Shown piece by piece: positions 42,060 to 50,881 of a DNA stretch of 64,000 bases (position 1 is the first letter of the stretch; the number at the start of each line of letters is the position of its first letter). This DNA is from an uncultured Collinsella sp. (lineage in GTDB: Bacteria > Actinomycetota > Coriobacteriia > Coriobacteriales > Coriobacteriaceae). The stretch is from positions 193,627 through 257,626 of the forward strand of contig UQIW01000001.1 in the NCBI GenBank assembly GCA_900541235.1, given 5' to 3'. The position numbers and the translations under genes were made by a program. A model generated the notes under the pieces. That model was not told where the DNA came from. It saw only the letters and a program-made list of their open reading frames with translations, and ran no database searches.

Positions 42060-42920
42060 TTACTTGATATTGTACTTAGCCATGAGGGCGTCGACGGTAC
42101 CGTCGTCGGTCAGGTCCTTGATAGCCTGGTTGATGTCGTCCTTGAGCTTGGTGTTGCCCTGGTTGATGGCGATGGCGTACTCCTCGCCGGTGCTGATCTG
42201 CTTGATGGTCTGGCAGGTGTTGAACTGCCCGGCGGTCAGCTGGCTCGCAACGGAGCGGTTGGTGACTACGGCGTCGCCCTTATCGGACTGCAGGGCGCTG
42301 AAGCACTCGGTGGCGTCCTTGTAGGGGACGATCTTGGCCTTGGGGAAGTTCTCCTGGGCAAAGGCCTCGGCGGTCGAGCCAGACTGGACGATGATGGTAG
42401 CGTCGGCGTTGTTGAGCTTCTCGCTGTAGTTGTCGGCCGTGATGTCGGTGTTATCGACCTTGGTCACGATAGCCTGATCGTCCATGTAGTAGGAATCGGA
42501 GAAAGTGACTTCCTTCTCACGCTCGGGCGTGTCGGTGATAGCCGCGATGGAGACGTCGTACTTAGCGCCCGAAGCGACACCGGGTACGAGTGTGTCGAAG
42601 TCATTGTTGACGTACTCGACATCCAGGCCCAGCTTGTCGCCGATAGCCTTGATGAGCTCAAGGTCAAAGCCCTGATAATCGCCGTTGTCATCCTTGTACT
42701 CAAACGGAGCGTACTCGGCAGAGGTGCCGACGGTCAGCGTACCGTCCTTGACGAGCGCGTACTCCTTGGAGCCGTCGACCTTCTCGACCTTGGCGTCGTC
42801 AGAGCTGCTGGAACCGGCATCAGAACCAGAGGTGGCGTTGGACGAGCCGCAGCCCGTCAGTGCGAGGGCGAGCGCCATGGCGCCCGTGGCGGCAAATGCG
42901 CCAAGCTTCTTGAGCTTCAT
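42060..42920 (-). CDS. amino-acid ABC transporter substrate-binding lipoprotein
   Basis: 286-residue SBP_bac_3 protein. The signal peptide MKLKKLGAFAATGAMALALA ends in the lipobox LTGC with C24, followed by a Ser/Asp-rich linker. The ligand fold has KDGTLTVGTSAEYAPFEY and GDYQGFDLELIKAIGDKLGL, and the later YAIAINQGNTKLKDDINQAI. It captures a polar amino acid outside the membrane for the permease. The ATG at 42920 follows AAGGAG. It is first in the three-gene operon. Confidence 0.92.
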   Translation of the reverse strand: MKLKKLGAFAATGAMALALALTGCGSSNATSGSDAGSSSSDDAKVEKVDGSKEYALVKDGTLTVGTSAEYAPFEYKDDNGDYQGFDLELIKAIGDKLGLDVEYVNNDFDTLVPGVASGAKYDVSIAAITDTPEREKEVTFSDSYYMDDQAIVTKVDNTDITADNYSEKLNNADATIIVQSGSTAEAFAQENFPKAKIVPYKDATECFSALQSDKGDAVVTNRSVASQLTAGQFNTCQTIKQISTGEEYAIAINQGNTKLKDDINQAIKDLTDDGTVDALMAKYNIK

Positions 42921-42977
42921 AATCAGTCTCCTTCCGGTGACCCCGTTTGATTCTGAGGTCTGCAAAAACTGATGGCT

Positions 42978-43020
42978 ATTATGCACCCGCTTGGGAGAAT
43001 CTGCAATCAGAAAACTGATT
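42978..43020 (-). promoter_or_regulatory. promoter and operator of the amino-acid transporter operon
   Basis: On the minus strand TTGCAG (43001-43006) and CATAAT (42978-42983) are 17 bases apart. The palindrome AATCAG-TTTT-CTGATT (43005-43020) overlaps the -35, a probable repressor site. Confidence 0.65.
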
Positions 43021-43067
43021 GAAACAAACCCATAACGTGAATGGAACACTCCACTTTGTGACAGTCA

Positions 43068-43934
43068 TTACTGCTGCAACGACCTTAACAGTTTGATTTC
43101 AGCCGCATAACCTGCAAGTTCGTTCGGTGTCTCCAAAATAAATGGCAATGCGCGCAAGCGGCTATTTGATACAATATTCTGCATAACCTGCATACCGCCG
43201 CCAAACTCTTCACTACCCAGATAGCCCTTACCGATGCATTCGTGGCGGTCCTTATGGGCGCCGCAGGGATTCTTGGAGTCATTGATGTGCACGGCGCGCA
43301 GGCGCTCGATACCCACCACACGATCGAACTCGTCAAGCACACCGTCAAGATCGCGGACGATGTCATAGCCGGCGTCATTCACATGGCAGGTATCTAGGCA
43401 AACGCCCAACTTGGCCGACAGCTCGGGGCGCTTGTCGGCAACGCCCTCGATGATGAGCGCCAGCTCCTCAAAGCTGCGGCCCACCTCGGTGCCCTTGCCG
43501 GCCATGGTCTCGAGCAGCACCGTCGTCTGCTGGCCCTCAAACATCACCTGGCACAGGGTGTCGACGATCATCTGAATGCCGGCATCAGTCCCCTGCCCCA
43601 CATGTGCGCCGGGGTGAAAGTTGTAGTAGTTGCCGGGCAGTGCTTCCAGACGCTGCAAGTCCTCGGCCATTGCCTCCAAGGCAAACTCACGCGCCCGCTC
43701 TTTGGCAGAACAGGGGTTGTAGGTATAGGGGGCATGCGCCACGAGTGGGCCGAAGTCGTTTTGCTCCATAAGCTCGCGCAGGGCCGCCACGTCATCCATG
43801 TCAAGATCTTTCGCCTTGCCGCCGCGCGGGTTGCGCGTAAAGAATGCAAAGGTATTGGCGCCAATGGATAGCGCCGTCTCCCCCATCGCCCGATAGCCCT
43901 TCGTCGTCGAAAGATGACACCCAATCGTCAGCAT
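43068..43934 (-). CDS. nfo: endonuclease IV (AP endonuclease)
   Basis: 288-residue AP endonuclease of the TIM-barrel Nfo family, which cuts the backbone 5' of abasic sites in base-excision repair. Zinc ligands appear along the barrel: [83 protein letters not shown] and [10 protein letters not shown]. All metal positions are present. The length matches bacterial Nfo. The ATG follows GGGGGAG. It is its own unit, next to the first 86-bp repeat. Confidence 0.93.
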   Translation of the reverse strand: MLTIGCHLSTTKGYRAMGETALSIGANTFAFFTRNPRGGKAKDLDMDDVAALRELMEQNDFGPLVAHAPYTYNPCSAKERAREFALEAMAEDLQRLEALPGNYYNFHPGAHVGQGTDAGIQMIVDTLCQVMFEGQQTTVLLETMAGKGTEVGRSFEELALIIEGVADKRPELSAKLGVCLDTCHVNDAGYDIVRDLDGVLDEFDRVVGIERLRAVHINDSKNPCGAHKDRHECIGKGYLGSEEFGGGMQVMQNIVSNSRLRALPFILETPNELAGYAAEIKLLRSLQQ

Positions 43935-43950
43935 CTCCAGCTCCCCCTCA

Positions 43951-44036
43951 TCAGTTGCGGTGAAATAGTTCCTGTTTGGCCCCTATTCTGCCGCAAACAG
44001 GAACTATTCCACCGCAACTTATAAAAGGGGCATCAG
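43951..44036. repeat. 86-bp palindromic repeat, copy 1
   Basis: An imperfect hairpin with arms built on GTTGCGGTG-AATAGTTCCTGTTT and its complement. It is nearly identical to copy 2 at 45132-45217; the two bracket one gene. Confidence 0.75.
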
Positions 44037-44100
44037 AGATGCGGGCCACCAAGCACCACGGTCGCCGGCGTCATGATCCCCTACGTGTCAGCGCCAAGTC

Positions 44101-45120
44101 CTAGAGGGCTAGACGGATTGCATCGATAATGCGCGCGCAGCGCTGTGTGGCGGCAAGGGGCATGACGGGGCTCTCGAGTTTCCCCGCCCGGATGAGCTGG
44201 GTCGCATGCTGGATTTCGCCGTAGAAATCATCGACCCCAAACGGGGCATTTATTTCGAGCATTCGTCCGTCGGAGCACTTCACATGGGCGAGCTCGGGGC
44301 GATGAAGGCGCTCGATTTCCAACGAGCCCCGCTCGCAGGCAATCGTTAAGCGGCTTTCATATGCTGCCTTGCCGTCGCACACCATATGAATGGGTATGCC
44401 GCCGACGCTCATATGAATCTCATCGGCCCAATCCACGCGGCCGCCCGATACGTCACGCCAGCGAACTTCACGGGACGAAACCTCGCACGCGCCCGCGAGC
44501 AAATCCTCAAACCAACCGACCGCATAGCAGCCCATGTCATATAGACAGCCGCCCTGCAACGGATCGAGCAGATAGCCCGAAGGAGACTCGCCGTAATCGA
44601 GCTTTTGCACGCTTTCAATCGAGACAATTCGGCCAAGCTCACCCGACGCAAGCAAGTCCTTCACGCGAGTGCGCATCGGGCAAAACCGGTTCTTCATCGC
44701 CTCCATAAACAGCACGCCGCGCTCGCGAGAGGTGGAGGCAATCGAGAGAGCCTCTTCCTCACTCAAAACGGCCGGCTTTTCGCACAGCATGGCCTTTCCG
44801 GCGCGCAGCGCGCGACAGGCCCAACGCGTATGCATGCCATGCGGAAGAGCCAAGTAGATTGCGTCGACATCGGGGTCGGCAATCAACGCATCATAAGCCG
44901 CATCGCCGCTATCGTCAGCCGTGGCATAACTGTGCGCGGCATCAATCGAAAACGCCCTGCAAAACTCCTCAACATGCGAAGGAGTGCGACCGGCGGCAGC
45001 CACAAGCCGTGCCCCGTCCACCTCCTTGAGCGACGATGCAAATCGATGCGATATGTTTCCAGCGCCCAAAACGCCCCAACGAACCTCACGTAAATCATCA
45101 CATGAATCCCGATGGCCCAC
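44101..45120 (-). CDS. Gfo/Idh/MocA-family oxidoreductase
   Basis: 339-residue NAD(P)-dependent sugar oxidoreductase. VRWGVLGAGNISHRFASSLK is the Rossmann start, ADPDVDAIYLALPHGMH and AMLCEKPAVLSEEEA give the conserved EKP lysine. LYDMGCYAVGWFEDLLAG corresponds to the conserved GG-LLDIGxY region with the catalytic His replaced by surrounding residues. Substrate is not predictable. The GTG at 45120 follows AGGGGG; longer frames begin inside the repeat. The gene is bracketed by two copies of an 86-bp palindromic repeat and may have moved with them. Confidence 0.8.
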   Translation of the reverse strand: MGHRDSCDDLREVRWGVLGAGNISHRFASSLKEVDGARLVAAAGRTPSHVEEFCRAFSIDAAHSYATADDSGDAAYDALIADPDVDAIYLALPHGMHTRWACRALRAGKAMLCEKPAVLSEEEALSIASTSRERGVLFMEAMKNRFCPMRTRVKDLLASGELGRIVSIESVQKLDYGESPSGYLLDPLQGGCLYDMGCYAVGWFEDLLAGACEVSSREVRWRDVSGGRVDWADEIHMSVGGIPIHMVCDGKAAYESRLTIACERGSLEIERLHRPELAHVKCSDGRMLEINAPFGVDDFYGEIQHATQLIRAGKLESPVMPLAATQRCARIIDAIRLAL

Positions 45121-45131
45121 GACAACCCCCT

Positions 45132-45217
45132 TCAGTTGCGGTGGAATAGTTCCTGTTTTGCCCCTATTCTGCCGCAAACAGGAACTATTCCACCGCAAGT
45201 TATAAAAGGGGCATCAG
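45132..45217. repeat. 86-bp palindromic repeat, copy 2
   Basis: Same length and almost the same sequence as copy 1, with only a handful of differences. It overlaps the last bases (including the TGA) of the downstream aldo-keto reductase gene on the minus strand and ends 11 bases before the Gfo/Idh/MocA start. Confidence 0.75.
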
Positions 45218-46401
45218 GAGCGCGTTTTGCAAAAGGCTTTAAGCGCAGCCGTTACGGGGCCAGGCTGGAAACGTCGGCGCACATCGTCGAGACGCTCGGG
45301 AATATCGATGTGCTGCGGGCAGTGACGCGCGCATTTGCCGCATTTGATGCAATTGCTCACCAGCTTGGGCTCGTTCGTCCGCACCGCGCTTGCCGTAAAG
45401 TATTGAGACAGCCCCGTAAACCAACTATGCGCGTAGCTCGCGTTGTAGGCGCCAAAGCAACCGGGAATATTGATGCCCTTGGGGCACGGCATGCAGTAGC
45501 CGCACCCCGTACACGGCACGCGATTCGATTTCTCAAACTCTCCCAGCACACGTGCGATGGTATCGAGCTGCTCTGTCATCATCGAATCCGGCAGTGCGCG
45601 ATCCGCCAATGCCGCGTTCTCGTCCACCTGCGCGGTATCGGTCATGCCCGAAAGCAGCATCGTGACTTGAGGATGGTTCCACACCCACGAAAGGCCCCAA
45701 GCAGCCGGCGTCTTCAGGTACGGATCGCGTACGCCATCGAACACGGCGCGGGCACGCGGAGGCAGTTTGCCCGCTAAACGTCCGCCCAACAGCGGCTCCA
45801 TCACAAACACCGCGAGCCCGCGCTCGGCGGCCGCCATGAGTCCCGCCGTTCCCGCTTGGTAGCGCTCTCCAGCGTAGTTGTACTGGATCTGGCAAAAGTC
45901 CCAGTCATACGCGTCAAGCATCGTGAGAAAGTCCGCCGCACTGCCGTGGTACGAAAAACCTATCTGGCGAATACGCCCCGCAGCCTTTTGGTGCGCAATC
46001 CAGTCCTCGATACCCAACGCTGCCACGCGCTCCCACTGCGCGGGCGAGGTGATGTTGTGCATGAGGTAGTAGTCGATATGGTCAGTCCGCAAACGGTGCA
46101 GTTGCTCGTCAAAAAAGCGGTCGAAATCCTCCGCGCATTTGCACGAAGCATGTGGCAGCTTGGTCGCGAGCAACACCCGGTCACGCAGCCCCAAGCGCTC
46201 AAGCGAGGCGCCCACGCACGCCTCGTTACCGGGATAGAGATACGCGGTGTCCAGATAATTAATCCCCTGCTCCACCGCACGGGAAATGATGGCATCGGCT
46301 GTCTTCGCATCGGGGCGTCCCGGCGCGCCGGGAAACCTCATGCAACCCAGCCCCAGCGCCGAGATACGGTTGCCGCTTTTGGGGTCAACGCGATATTGCA
46401 C
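45214..46401 (-). CDS. aldo/keto reductase with C-terminal 4Fe-4S domain
   Basis: 395-residue protein. Residues 1-270 are an AKR barrel with catalytic D-Y-K-H elements (NYLDTAYLYPGNE, Tyr; TDHIDYYLMHNI, His region) and NADPH-binding loops. Residues about 285-380 are a ferredoxin-like tail with two Cys sets, CTGCGYCMPC and CIKCGKCARHCPQHIDIP. This architecture is common in Clostridia and Coriobacteriia and probably lets reduced iron-sulfur clusters feed the AKR chemistry. The GTG at 46401 follows GGAAAGG. The stop lies within the end of repeat copy 2. Confidence 0.88.
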   Translation of the reverse strand: MQYRVDPKSGNRISALGLGCMRFPGAPGRPDAKTADAIISRAVEQGINYLDTAYLYPGNEACVGASLERLGLRDRVLLATKLPHASCKCAEDFDRFFDEQLHRLRTDHIDYYLMHNITSPAQWERVAALGIEDWIAHQKAAGRIRQIGFSYHGSAADFLTMLDAYDWDFCQIQYNYAGERYQAGTAGLMAAAERGLAVFVMEPLLGGRLAGKLPPRARAVFDGVRDPYLKTPAAWGLSWVWNHPQVTMLLSGMTDTAQVDENAALADRALPDSMMTEQLDTIARVLGEFEKSNRVPCTGCGYCMPCPKGINIPGCFGAYNASYAHSWFTGLSQYFTASAVRTNEPKLVSNCIKCGKCARHCPQHIDIPERLDDVRRRFQPGPVTAALKAFCKTRS

Positions 46402-46563
46402 TGCCTTTCCTCTCCCCTCGAAGCCCTAATGAGGCGAAACACAACGGCCACGCCGTCGAAACACATTGGAATCGCAATCGAGAACGTATCGTAACGTAGC
46501 AGAAATCGAGCCGTCACGACACCGCTTTAACATCAGCAAAAAGCCCGATGAAAGGAGGCGAGC

Positions 46564-46758
46564 GTGACCACGCGCGAGGGCGGCTACCCCTACCCCGGTG
46601 AACAATACATCCTCTCGGTCGACCGTTATCAGATCGAGGTCATGGACCATCTGGACGAGCTTCCCGCCACAGGCGCTGTCATCTTCTGCACCTTCCCCAA
46701 GGTGCGCGATGGCGTTGGATATCCCGCACGCGTTTTCGCGGTCTGCCCTGCGGCATAA
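46564..46758 (+). pseudogene. C-terminal remnant of a cyclase-family protein
   Basis: 64-codon frame with a good AAAGGAGG site. Its HLDELPATGAVIFCTFPKVR and DGVGYPARVFAVCP match the C-terminal end of cyclase/kynurenine-formamidase-like metal hydrolases, whose catalytic HxGTHxD portion is missing. It is either a truncated remnant or a small protein reusing that fold; no upstream part is found on either strand. Confidence 0.45.
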
Positions 46759-46836
46759 GCGCACAGCGCAATAGTTTCTTTTTCTTAACAGCAGCCCCGC
46801 GCGCTCACCAAACGTCCCGGCGACATACAATCCATC

Positions 46837-46859
46837 AGGCGCCCCTTACGCGGGCGCCT
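46837..46859 (+). terminator. hairpin between remnant and PanE-like gene
   Basis: AGGCGCCC and GGGCGCCT form a perfect 8-bp stem; only a weak A/T-rich tail follows, so termination is uncertain. It lies 22 bases upstream of the PanE-like start. Confidence 0.4.
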
Positions 46860-46881
46860 TATATATGGGGAGATGATTCAC

Positions 46882-47796
46882 GTGCAGATCAACAAGGTCG
46901 CCTTTATCGGCAAGGGCGGCGTCGGCCTGCTCTACGGCAGCATGATTGCCGAGGCCCTCGGCAATGACGCCGTCGAATACGTTATGGATGACGCCCGTTT
47001 TGAGCGTCACGCGGGCGATGTGCTCACCGTCAACGGAAAGCCTTGCGATCTCACGTCCGTCCGCGCCAGCGAGGCAGCGCCCGCCGATCTGGTCATCCTG
47101 ACGGTCAAGACCACCGGTCTCGACCAAGCACTCAAGACTATGGAGCGTGTCGTGGGACCCAACACGCTCATCGCCTCGCTGTGCAACGGCATTACGAGCG
47201 AGCAAAAGATTGCCGAGCGCTTTGGCTGGGAGCACACCGTCCTGGGTATCTGCCAAGGCATGGACGCCGTGTTCCTCAACGGAGAGCTCACCTTTACCAA
47301 TGCGGGCGAGATTCGCTTTGGCGCGGCAGCGGGCACCAAGCCCGCAACCGTTACCGCCATCGACGAGCTCTATACGCGCTGCGGCATCGCCCATACCGTC
47401 GAGAGCGACATTGCGCACCGCATGTGGGCCAAACTCATGCTCAACGACGGCATCAACCAGACCTGCATGGCCTACGGCGGGACCTACGGAAGCGCCACGG
47501 AGCCGGGCTCCGAGCAGCGCCGCTGTTTTGTCTCCGCCATGCGCGAGACGCTTGCGGTTGCCAACGCCGAGGGCGTTGAGCTGACCGAGGCAGACCTGAC
47601 GCAAATGGTGCACCTCATCGAGGGAATCGACCTCGCCGGTATGCCCTCGATGGCGCAGGACCGCATCGCACAACGAAAAACCGAAGTCGAGGAGTTCGCG
47701 GGCACCATTTGCCGCCTGGCCGCCAAACACGATATCCAAGTGCCGCAAAACGATTGGCTCTACCAGAGGATTCGCGAAATAGAAAGCAGCTGGTAG
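46882..47796 (+). CDS. ketopantoate reductase (PanE/ApbA) family protein
   Basis: 304-residue NADPH-dependent reductase. VAFIGKGGVGLLYGSMIAEA is the Rossmann start, TVKTTGLDQALKTME carries the conserved Lys, LCNGITSEQKIAERF the Asn, and WAKLMLNDGINQTCMAYGG the catalytic Lys region. The family includes ketopantoate reductase of CoA synthesis and paralogues of other function, so the call is at family level. The GTG at 46882 with GGGGAG 9 bases upstream begins the fold directly; an ATG three codons earlier is too close to its site. A terminator follows. Confidence 0.82.
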   Translation: MQINKVAFIGKGGVGLLYGSMIAEALGNDAVEYVMDDARFERHAGDVLTVNGKPCDLTSVRASEAAPADLVILTVKTTGLDQALKTMERVVGPNTLIASLCNGITSEQKIAERFGWEHTVLGICQGMDAVFLNGELTFTNAGEIRFGAAAGTKPATVTAIDELYTRCGIAHTVESDIAHRMWAKLMLNDGINQTCMAYGGTYGSATEPGSEQRRCFVSAMRETLAVANAEGVELTEADLTQMVHLIEGIDLAGMPSMAQDRIAQRKTEVEEFAGTICRLAAKHDIQVPQNDWLYQRIREIESSW

Positions 47797-47831
47797 TGCT
47801 CGGCATACTGTAGCCAGCAGATCCAATGGCA

Positions 47832-47875
47832 AAGCCGCCGCAAGGGGCACTCCCCTCGCGGCGGCTTCCTTTTTC
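47832..47875 (+). terminator. terminator after the PanE-like gene
   Basis: A GCCGCCGC/GCGGCGGC stem with inner GGGG/CCCC pairs is followed by TTCCTTTTT on the plus strand, 36 bases past the stop. Confidence 0.85.
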
Positions 47876-47905
47876 ATCTTTGGCCAAAAATCAGCTTCAC
47901 AACGG

Positions 47906-48112
47906 TTAGAGCTGCGACTCCGACGCCTGGTCCTCATCGTCGCGACAAAGGACTACACCTGCACTTCCCAGCAGCGTGGCCGCGATCAGCGCGCCGACCA
48001 CGATAGGAGCAGCCCCGCATGTCCCCTGAATGCCCGCGACGAGCGCGGCCGTGGGACCAAGGCAGCCAAGCATCAACGCGACGGCGGCAACGGCGATATC
48101 TCGAGCATTCAC
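47906..48112 (-). CDS. small hydrophobic membrane protein, unknown
   Basis: 68-residue protein with two predicted transmembrane helices (IAVAAVALMLGCLGPTAALV and IVVGALIAATLLGSAGVVLC) and an acidic tail. It has a GTG start with GGAGG about 10 bases upstream. No family recognised. It may be a holin-like or stress-type membrane peptide, but nothing specific supports this. Confidence 0.45.
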   Translation of the reverse strand: MNARDIAVAAVALMLGCLGPTAALVAGIQGTCGAAPIVVGALIAATLLGSAGVVLCRDDEDQASESQL

Positions 48113-48298
48113 AAGACCACTTCCTCCAAGAGAAAGACCTTATTTCTCAAGAACCAGTGTGCCCCGCATCCATACGCCCAGCGTACCGCCACGGTAAGGG
48201 CTCTGTTAACTCAAACGCATACATAGAACGGACGTCCTTACGTTGCCCTAAAGCTCGGTAAAGACGCCCGTCCGCCAAATATCCGTGATGCAGAAAAA

Positions 48299-49075
48299 TT
48301 ACCAACCGGTGTAGTAATCGGTGGTTCCGGCAGCGCAGCCGGAGTCATAGACCTTGCAATCACCCTTGGAGCCCGTAAAGGTCGAGCCCTGGGCCATATC
48401 GCCCGCGGCAACAACGTAATAGCCGTCGGAATCGCGCCAGAAGCCCTCAGAATCCTGAGTCCATTCGCCCGTGCGATAGTGATAAAGCACATTGCTGCTG
48501 TAATAGGTCTCGCGGCGACCGTTGTAGTTATTGACACCCGCAGAGCGCGTCAGGCCCGATCCGTTCGCGTAGGACGCGGCAGACGCGTAGGACGGAGTGT
48601 AACCGGCGTTGTAGTACGAAGCCTGGGCGGCCTCGGCAGCCTCCGCCTCGGCGGCAGCAACCTCGAGCGCTTCGCGCTTGGCATCCTCAAGTGCAGTGCG
48701 CAGCTCGTCGAGCTCGGTCGACTTCGCGTCGACCTCCTCCATCGTCAAAAGACTGCCCGCACCGTCGATACAACTCTGCAGTACAGCGCGCTCGTCATCG
48801 GTGGCATAGTCACCGTACATGTTCATGATGATCTGAGCACGCATCTCAAGGGAATCGCGCTTGGCCTCCATCGAGGCATTCCACTCCTGCATGGAGCCAA
48901 AGCCGTCGCTGCGATAGTCGACGGGCTGCACCAGCGTCGTCTCGGACGGCGTGGATCCAACCGTGTCGGACAGTGTTGCCGCGTGGGCATCAGTTGCACC
49001 GGCGCACGCCAAAAGTGCCACGGTCAGAGCGGCGGAAAGGGCGGCGGCTTTCGGTTTTCGTGAATCGATCCTCAT
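48299..49075 (-). CDS. secreted coiled-coil protein with Cys-containing C-terminal motif
   Basis: 258-residue exported protein. The signal peptide ends near ACAGATDAHA (about residue 32). Residues about 85-150 are an Ala/Glu-rich coiled coil (SLLTMEEVDAKSTELDELRT, then EALEVAAAEAEAAEAAQASYY). The C-terminal third has YYVVAAGDMAQGSTFTGSKG, DCKVYDSGCAAG and DYYTGW, like the 3D-type or related envelope domains of Coriobacteriia; its two Cys (DCK and SGCAAG) could form a disulfide. It resembles cell-wall hydrolases without an identified catalytic motif. The ATG has GGAGG 11 bases upstream. Confidence 0.68.
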   Translation of the reverse strand: MRIDSRKPKAAALSAALTVALLACAGATDAHAATLSDTVGSTPSETTLVQPVDYRSDGFGSMQEWNASMEAKRDSLEMRAQIIMNMYGDYATDDERAVLQSCIDGAGSLLTMEEVDAKSTELDELRTALEDAKREALEVAAAEAEAAEAAQASYYNAGYTPSYASAASYANGSGLTRSAGVNNYNGRRETYYSSNVLYHYRTGEWTQDSEGFWRDSDGYYVVAAGDMAQGSTFTGSKGDCKVYDSGCAAGTTDYYTGW

Positions 49076-49286
49076 GTAGCTGGAAACCTCCGTAGTGCGT
49101 TTTTGCTGCGTTTGAGCTGCGTGTGATTCGATCGCGCTGCATAGTACCCCGAGCAAATCGCGACCTGCGGTTTTACTCAAAAGGCGCACGTCAATTGCGT
49201 AAAACTCACATCCTCTCAACAGGAGTTTTCCACAACTCGAATGCATAAAGCATGTCAAAAACCCTGTTTTTGCGCCCTGCCTATGC

Positions 49287-49326
49287 AAAAAAGGCGCCTG
49301 CGCAACCATTGTTCGCACAGGCGCCT
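49287..49326 (-). terminator. metY terminator
   Basis: AAGGCGCCTG and CAGGCGCCTT arms form a strong hairpin ending in T6 on the minus strand, 62 bases past the metY stop. Confidence 0.88.
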
Positions 49327-49387
49327 TGAGCAGGCATTTTATGCAGTTATACCTATCGAATCGCAAGGGGTCCTTGCACAAGTCGCC

Positions 49388-50698
49388 TTACTCGTCCAGC
49401 GCGGCGAAGGCCTGCTTCAGATCCCAAATGATGTCCTCGGCGTTCTCGGTACCGATGGAAAGACGGATCGTGGAGGACGTAATGTTCTGCTCGGCGAGCT
49501 CCTCGGCAGAGAGCTGGGAGTGCGTAGTCGTAGCCGGGTGCACGACGAGCGACTTGACGTCGGCCACGTTGGCGAGCAGCGAGAAGACCTGCAGATGATC
49601 GATGAACTTCCAAGCTGCCTCCTGGCCACCCTTAATCTCAAAGGTAAAGATCGAGGCACCACCGTTGGGGAAGTACTTCTGATAGAGCTCGTGATCGGGG
49701 TGCTCAGACAGGCTCGGGTGGTTCACCTTGGCGACGTGGCTGTCGCCAACCAGGAACTCAACGACCTTCTTGGTGTTCTCGACATGGCGGTCGACACGCA
49801 GCGACAGGGTCTCGGTGCCCTGGAGCAAGATCCAGGCGTTAAACGGGCTGATGCAAGCGCCCTCGTCACGCAGCAGGATGGCGCGGACATAGGTCGCGAA
49901 GGCGGCAGGGCCGGCGGCCTCGGCAAACGAGACGCCATGGTAGGAGGGGTTGGGCTCGGCGATCTGCGCATACTTGCCGCTCGCCTTCCAATCGAAGTTG
50001 CCGCCATCGACAATCACACCGCCCAGCGAGGTACCGTGGCCGCCAATGAACTTAGTTGCCGAGTGAACGACGATGTTGGCGCCATGCTCCAGCGGACGGA
50101 ACAGATACGGAGTGCCGAAGGTGTTATCGACGACGACCGGCAGGCCATGCTTCTTGGCGACCTCGGAGATGGCGTCGATGTTGGGAATATCGGAGTTGGG
50201 GTTACCGAGCGTCTCGAGATAGATGACTGTGGTGTTGTCCTTGATGGCGCCCTCGACCTCGTCCAGGTTGTGGGCATCGACGAAGGTGGTCTCGACACCA
50301 AACTGGGAGAGTGTGTGCTCCAGCAGGTTGTAGGAACCGCCGTAGATGGTCTTTTGAGCCACCACGTGGTCACCGGCCTGGGCAAGAGCCTGCAGGGTAT
50401 AGGTGATAGCAGCAGCACCGGAGGCGACGGCGAGACCTGCCACGCCACCCTCGAGTGCGGCGATACGGTCCTCGAAGACGCCCTGGGTGGAGTTGGTCAG
50501 ACGGCCGTAGATGTTACCGGCGTCGGCAAGACCAAAGCGGTCGGCGGCGTGCTGGGAGTTGCGGAACACATAGCTCGTGGTCTGGTAGATAGGCACGGCG
50601 CGGGAGTCGGATGCAGGATCGGCACTCTCCTGGCCAACGTGAAGCTGCAGGGTATCGAAACCAAAGGTGTGCTCGGGGTTGTTGATAAACTGGCTCAT
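49388..50698 (-). CDS. metY: O-acetylhomoserine aminocarboxypropyltransferase/cysteine synthase
   Basis: 436-residue PLP enzyme of the Cys/Met metabolism family that makes homocysteine (or cysteine) from O-acetylhomoserine and sulfide. The N-terminal TLQLHVGQESADPASDSRAV precedes PIYQTTSYVF; the PLP lysine is in HSATKFIGGHGTSLGG; YGRLTNSTQGVFEDRIAALE is the cofactor/substrate loop. The length and start are those of MetY/Oah1 rather than MetB. The ATG follows AAGGAG. A 17-residue leader peptide lies upstream, and a divergent LysR gene likely controls it. Sulfide or cysteine status is the probable signal. Confidence 0.92.
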   Translation of the reverse strand: MSQFINNPEHTFGFDTLQLHVGQESADPASDSRAVPIYQTTSYVFRNSQHAADRFGLADAGNIYGRLTNSTQGVFEDRIAALEGGVAGLAVASGAAAITYTLQALAQAGDHVVAQKTIYGGSYNLLEHTLSQFGVETTFVDAHNLDEVEGAIKDNTTVIYLETLGNPNSDIPNIDAISEVAKKHGLPVVVDNTFGTPYLFRPLEHGANIVVHSATKFIGGHGTSLGGVIVDGGNFDWKASGKYAQIAEPNPSYHGVSFAEAAGPAAFATYVRAILLRDEGACISPFNAWILLQGTETLSLRVDRHVENTKKVVEFLVGDSHVAKVNHPSLSEHPDHELYQKYFPNGGASIFTFEIKGGQEAAWKFIDHLQVFSLLANVADVKSLVVHPATTTHSQLSAEELAEQNITSSTIRLSIGTENAEDIIWDLKQAFAALDE

Positions 50699-50759
50699 GA
50701 TGATCTCCTTGATCGAACAAAAGTAAATAAAAAGAGAGAAGTAAGTCGCTGTCTCCTGA

Positions 50760-50813
50760 TCACGCCGACGGGCGCAAACAGGAGCCCGGCATTCGTCTTG
50801 GTAAGCAATTCAT
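50760..50813 (-). CDS. leader peptide of metY (MNCLPRRMPGSCLRPSA)
   Basis: 17-codon open frame with an excellent AAAGGAGG site 7 bases before its ATG and an in-frame TGA. It lies 61 bases upstream of metY and contains two Cys and two Met codons. The RNA around its 3' half and stop can fold into a stem (CTCCTG with CAGGAG plus CGCC/GGCG). Such peptides act by ribosome stalling when cysteine is scarce; this is inferred from position and the site, not demonstrated. Confidence 0.6.
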   Translation of the reverse strand: MNCLPRRMPGSCLRPSA

Positions 50814-50881
50814 ATGCGGGCCTCCTTTCGCATCCCGGTTCTGTGGTTGGTTTAATTACCTACCGCCTTTGTGTGTTTTGA

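Noticed and set aside
39860..42067. 735-codon plus-strand open frame
   Set aside because: Antisense to the ABC transporter operon and crossing two real genes.
48231..48284. hairpin downstream of the secreted coiled-coil gene
   Set aside because: Arms pair only with gaps and no T-run follows, so it is not called as a terminator.
50699..50880. SAM or T-box riboswitch before metY
   Set aside because: None of the conserved riboswitch cores is visible; the leader is better explained by a small peptide and stem.
49241..50881. 546-codon plus-strand open frame
   Set aside because: Antisense to metY; it also runs through the leader peptide and terminator.
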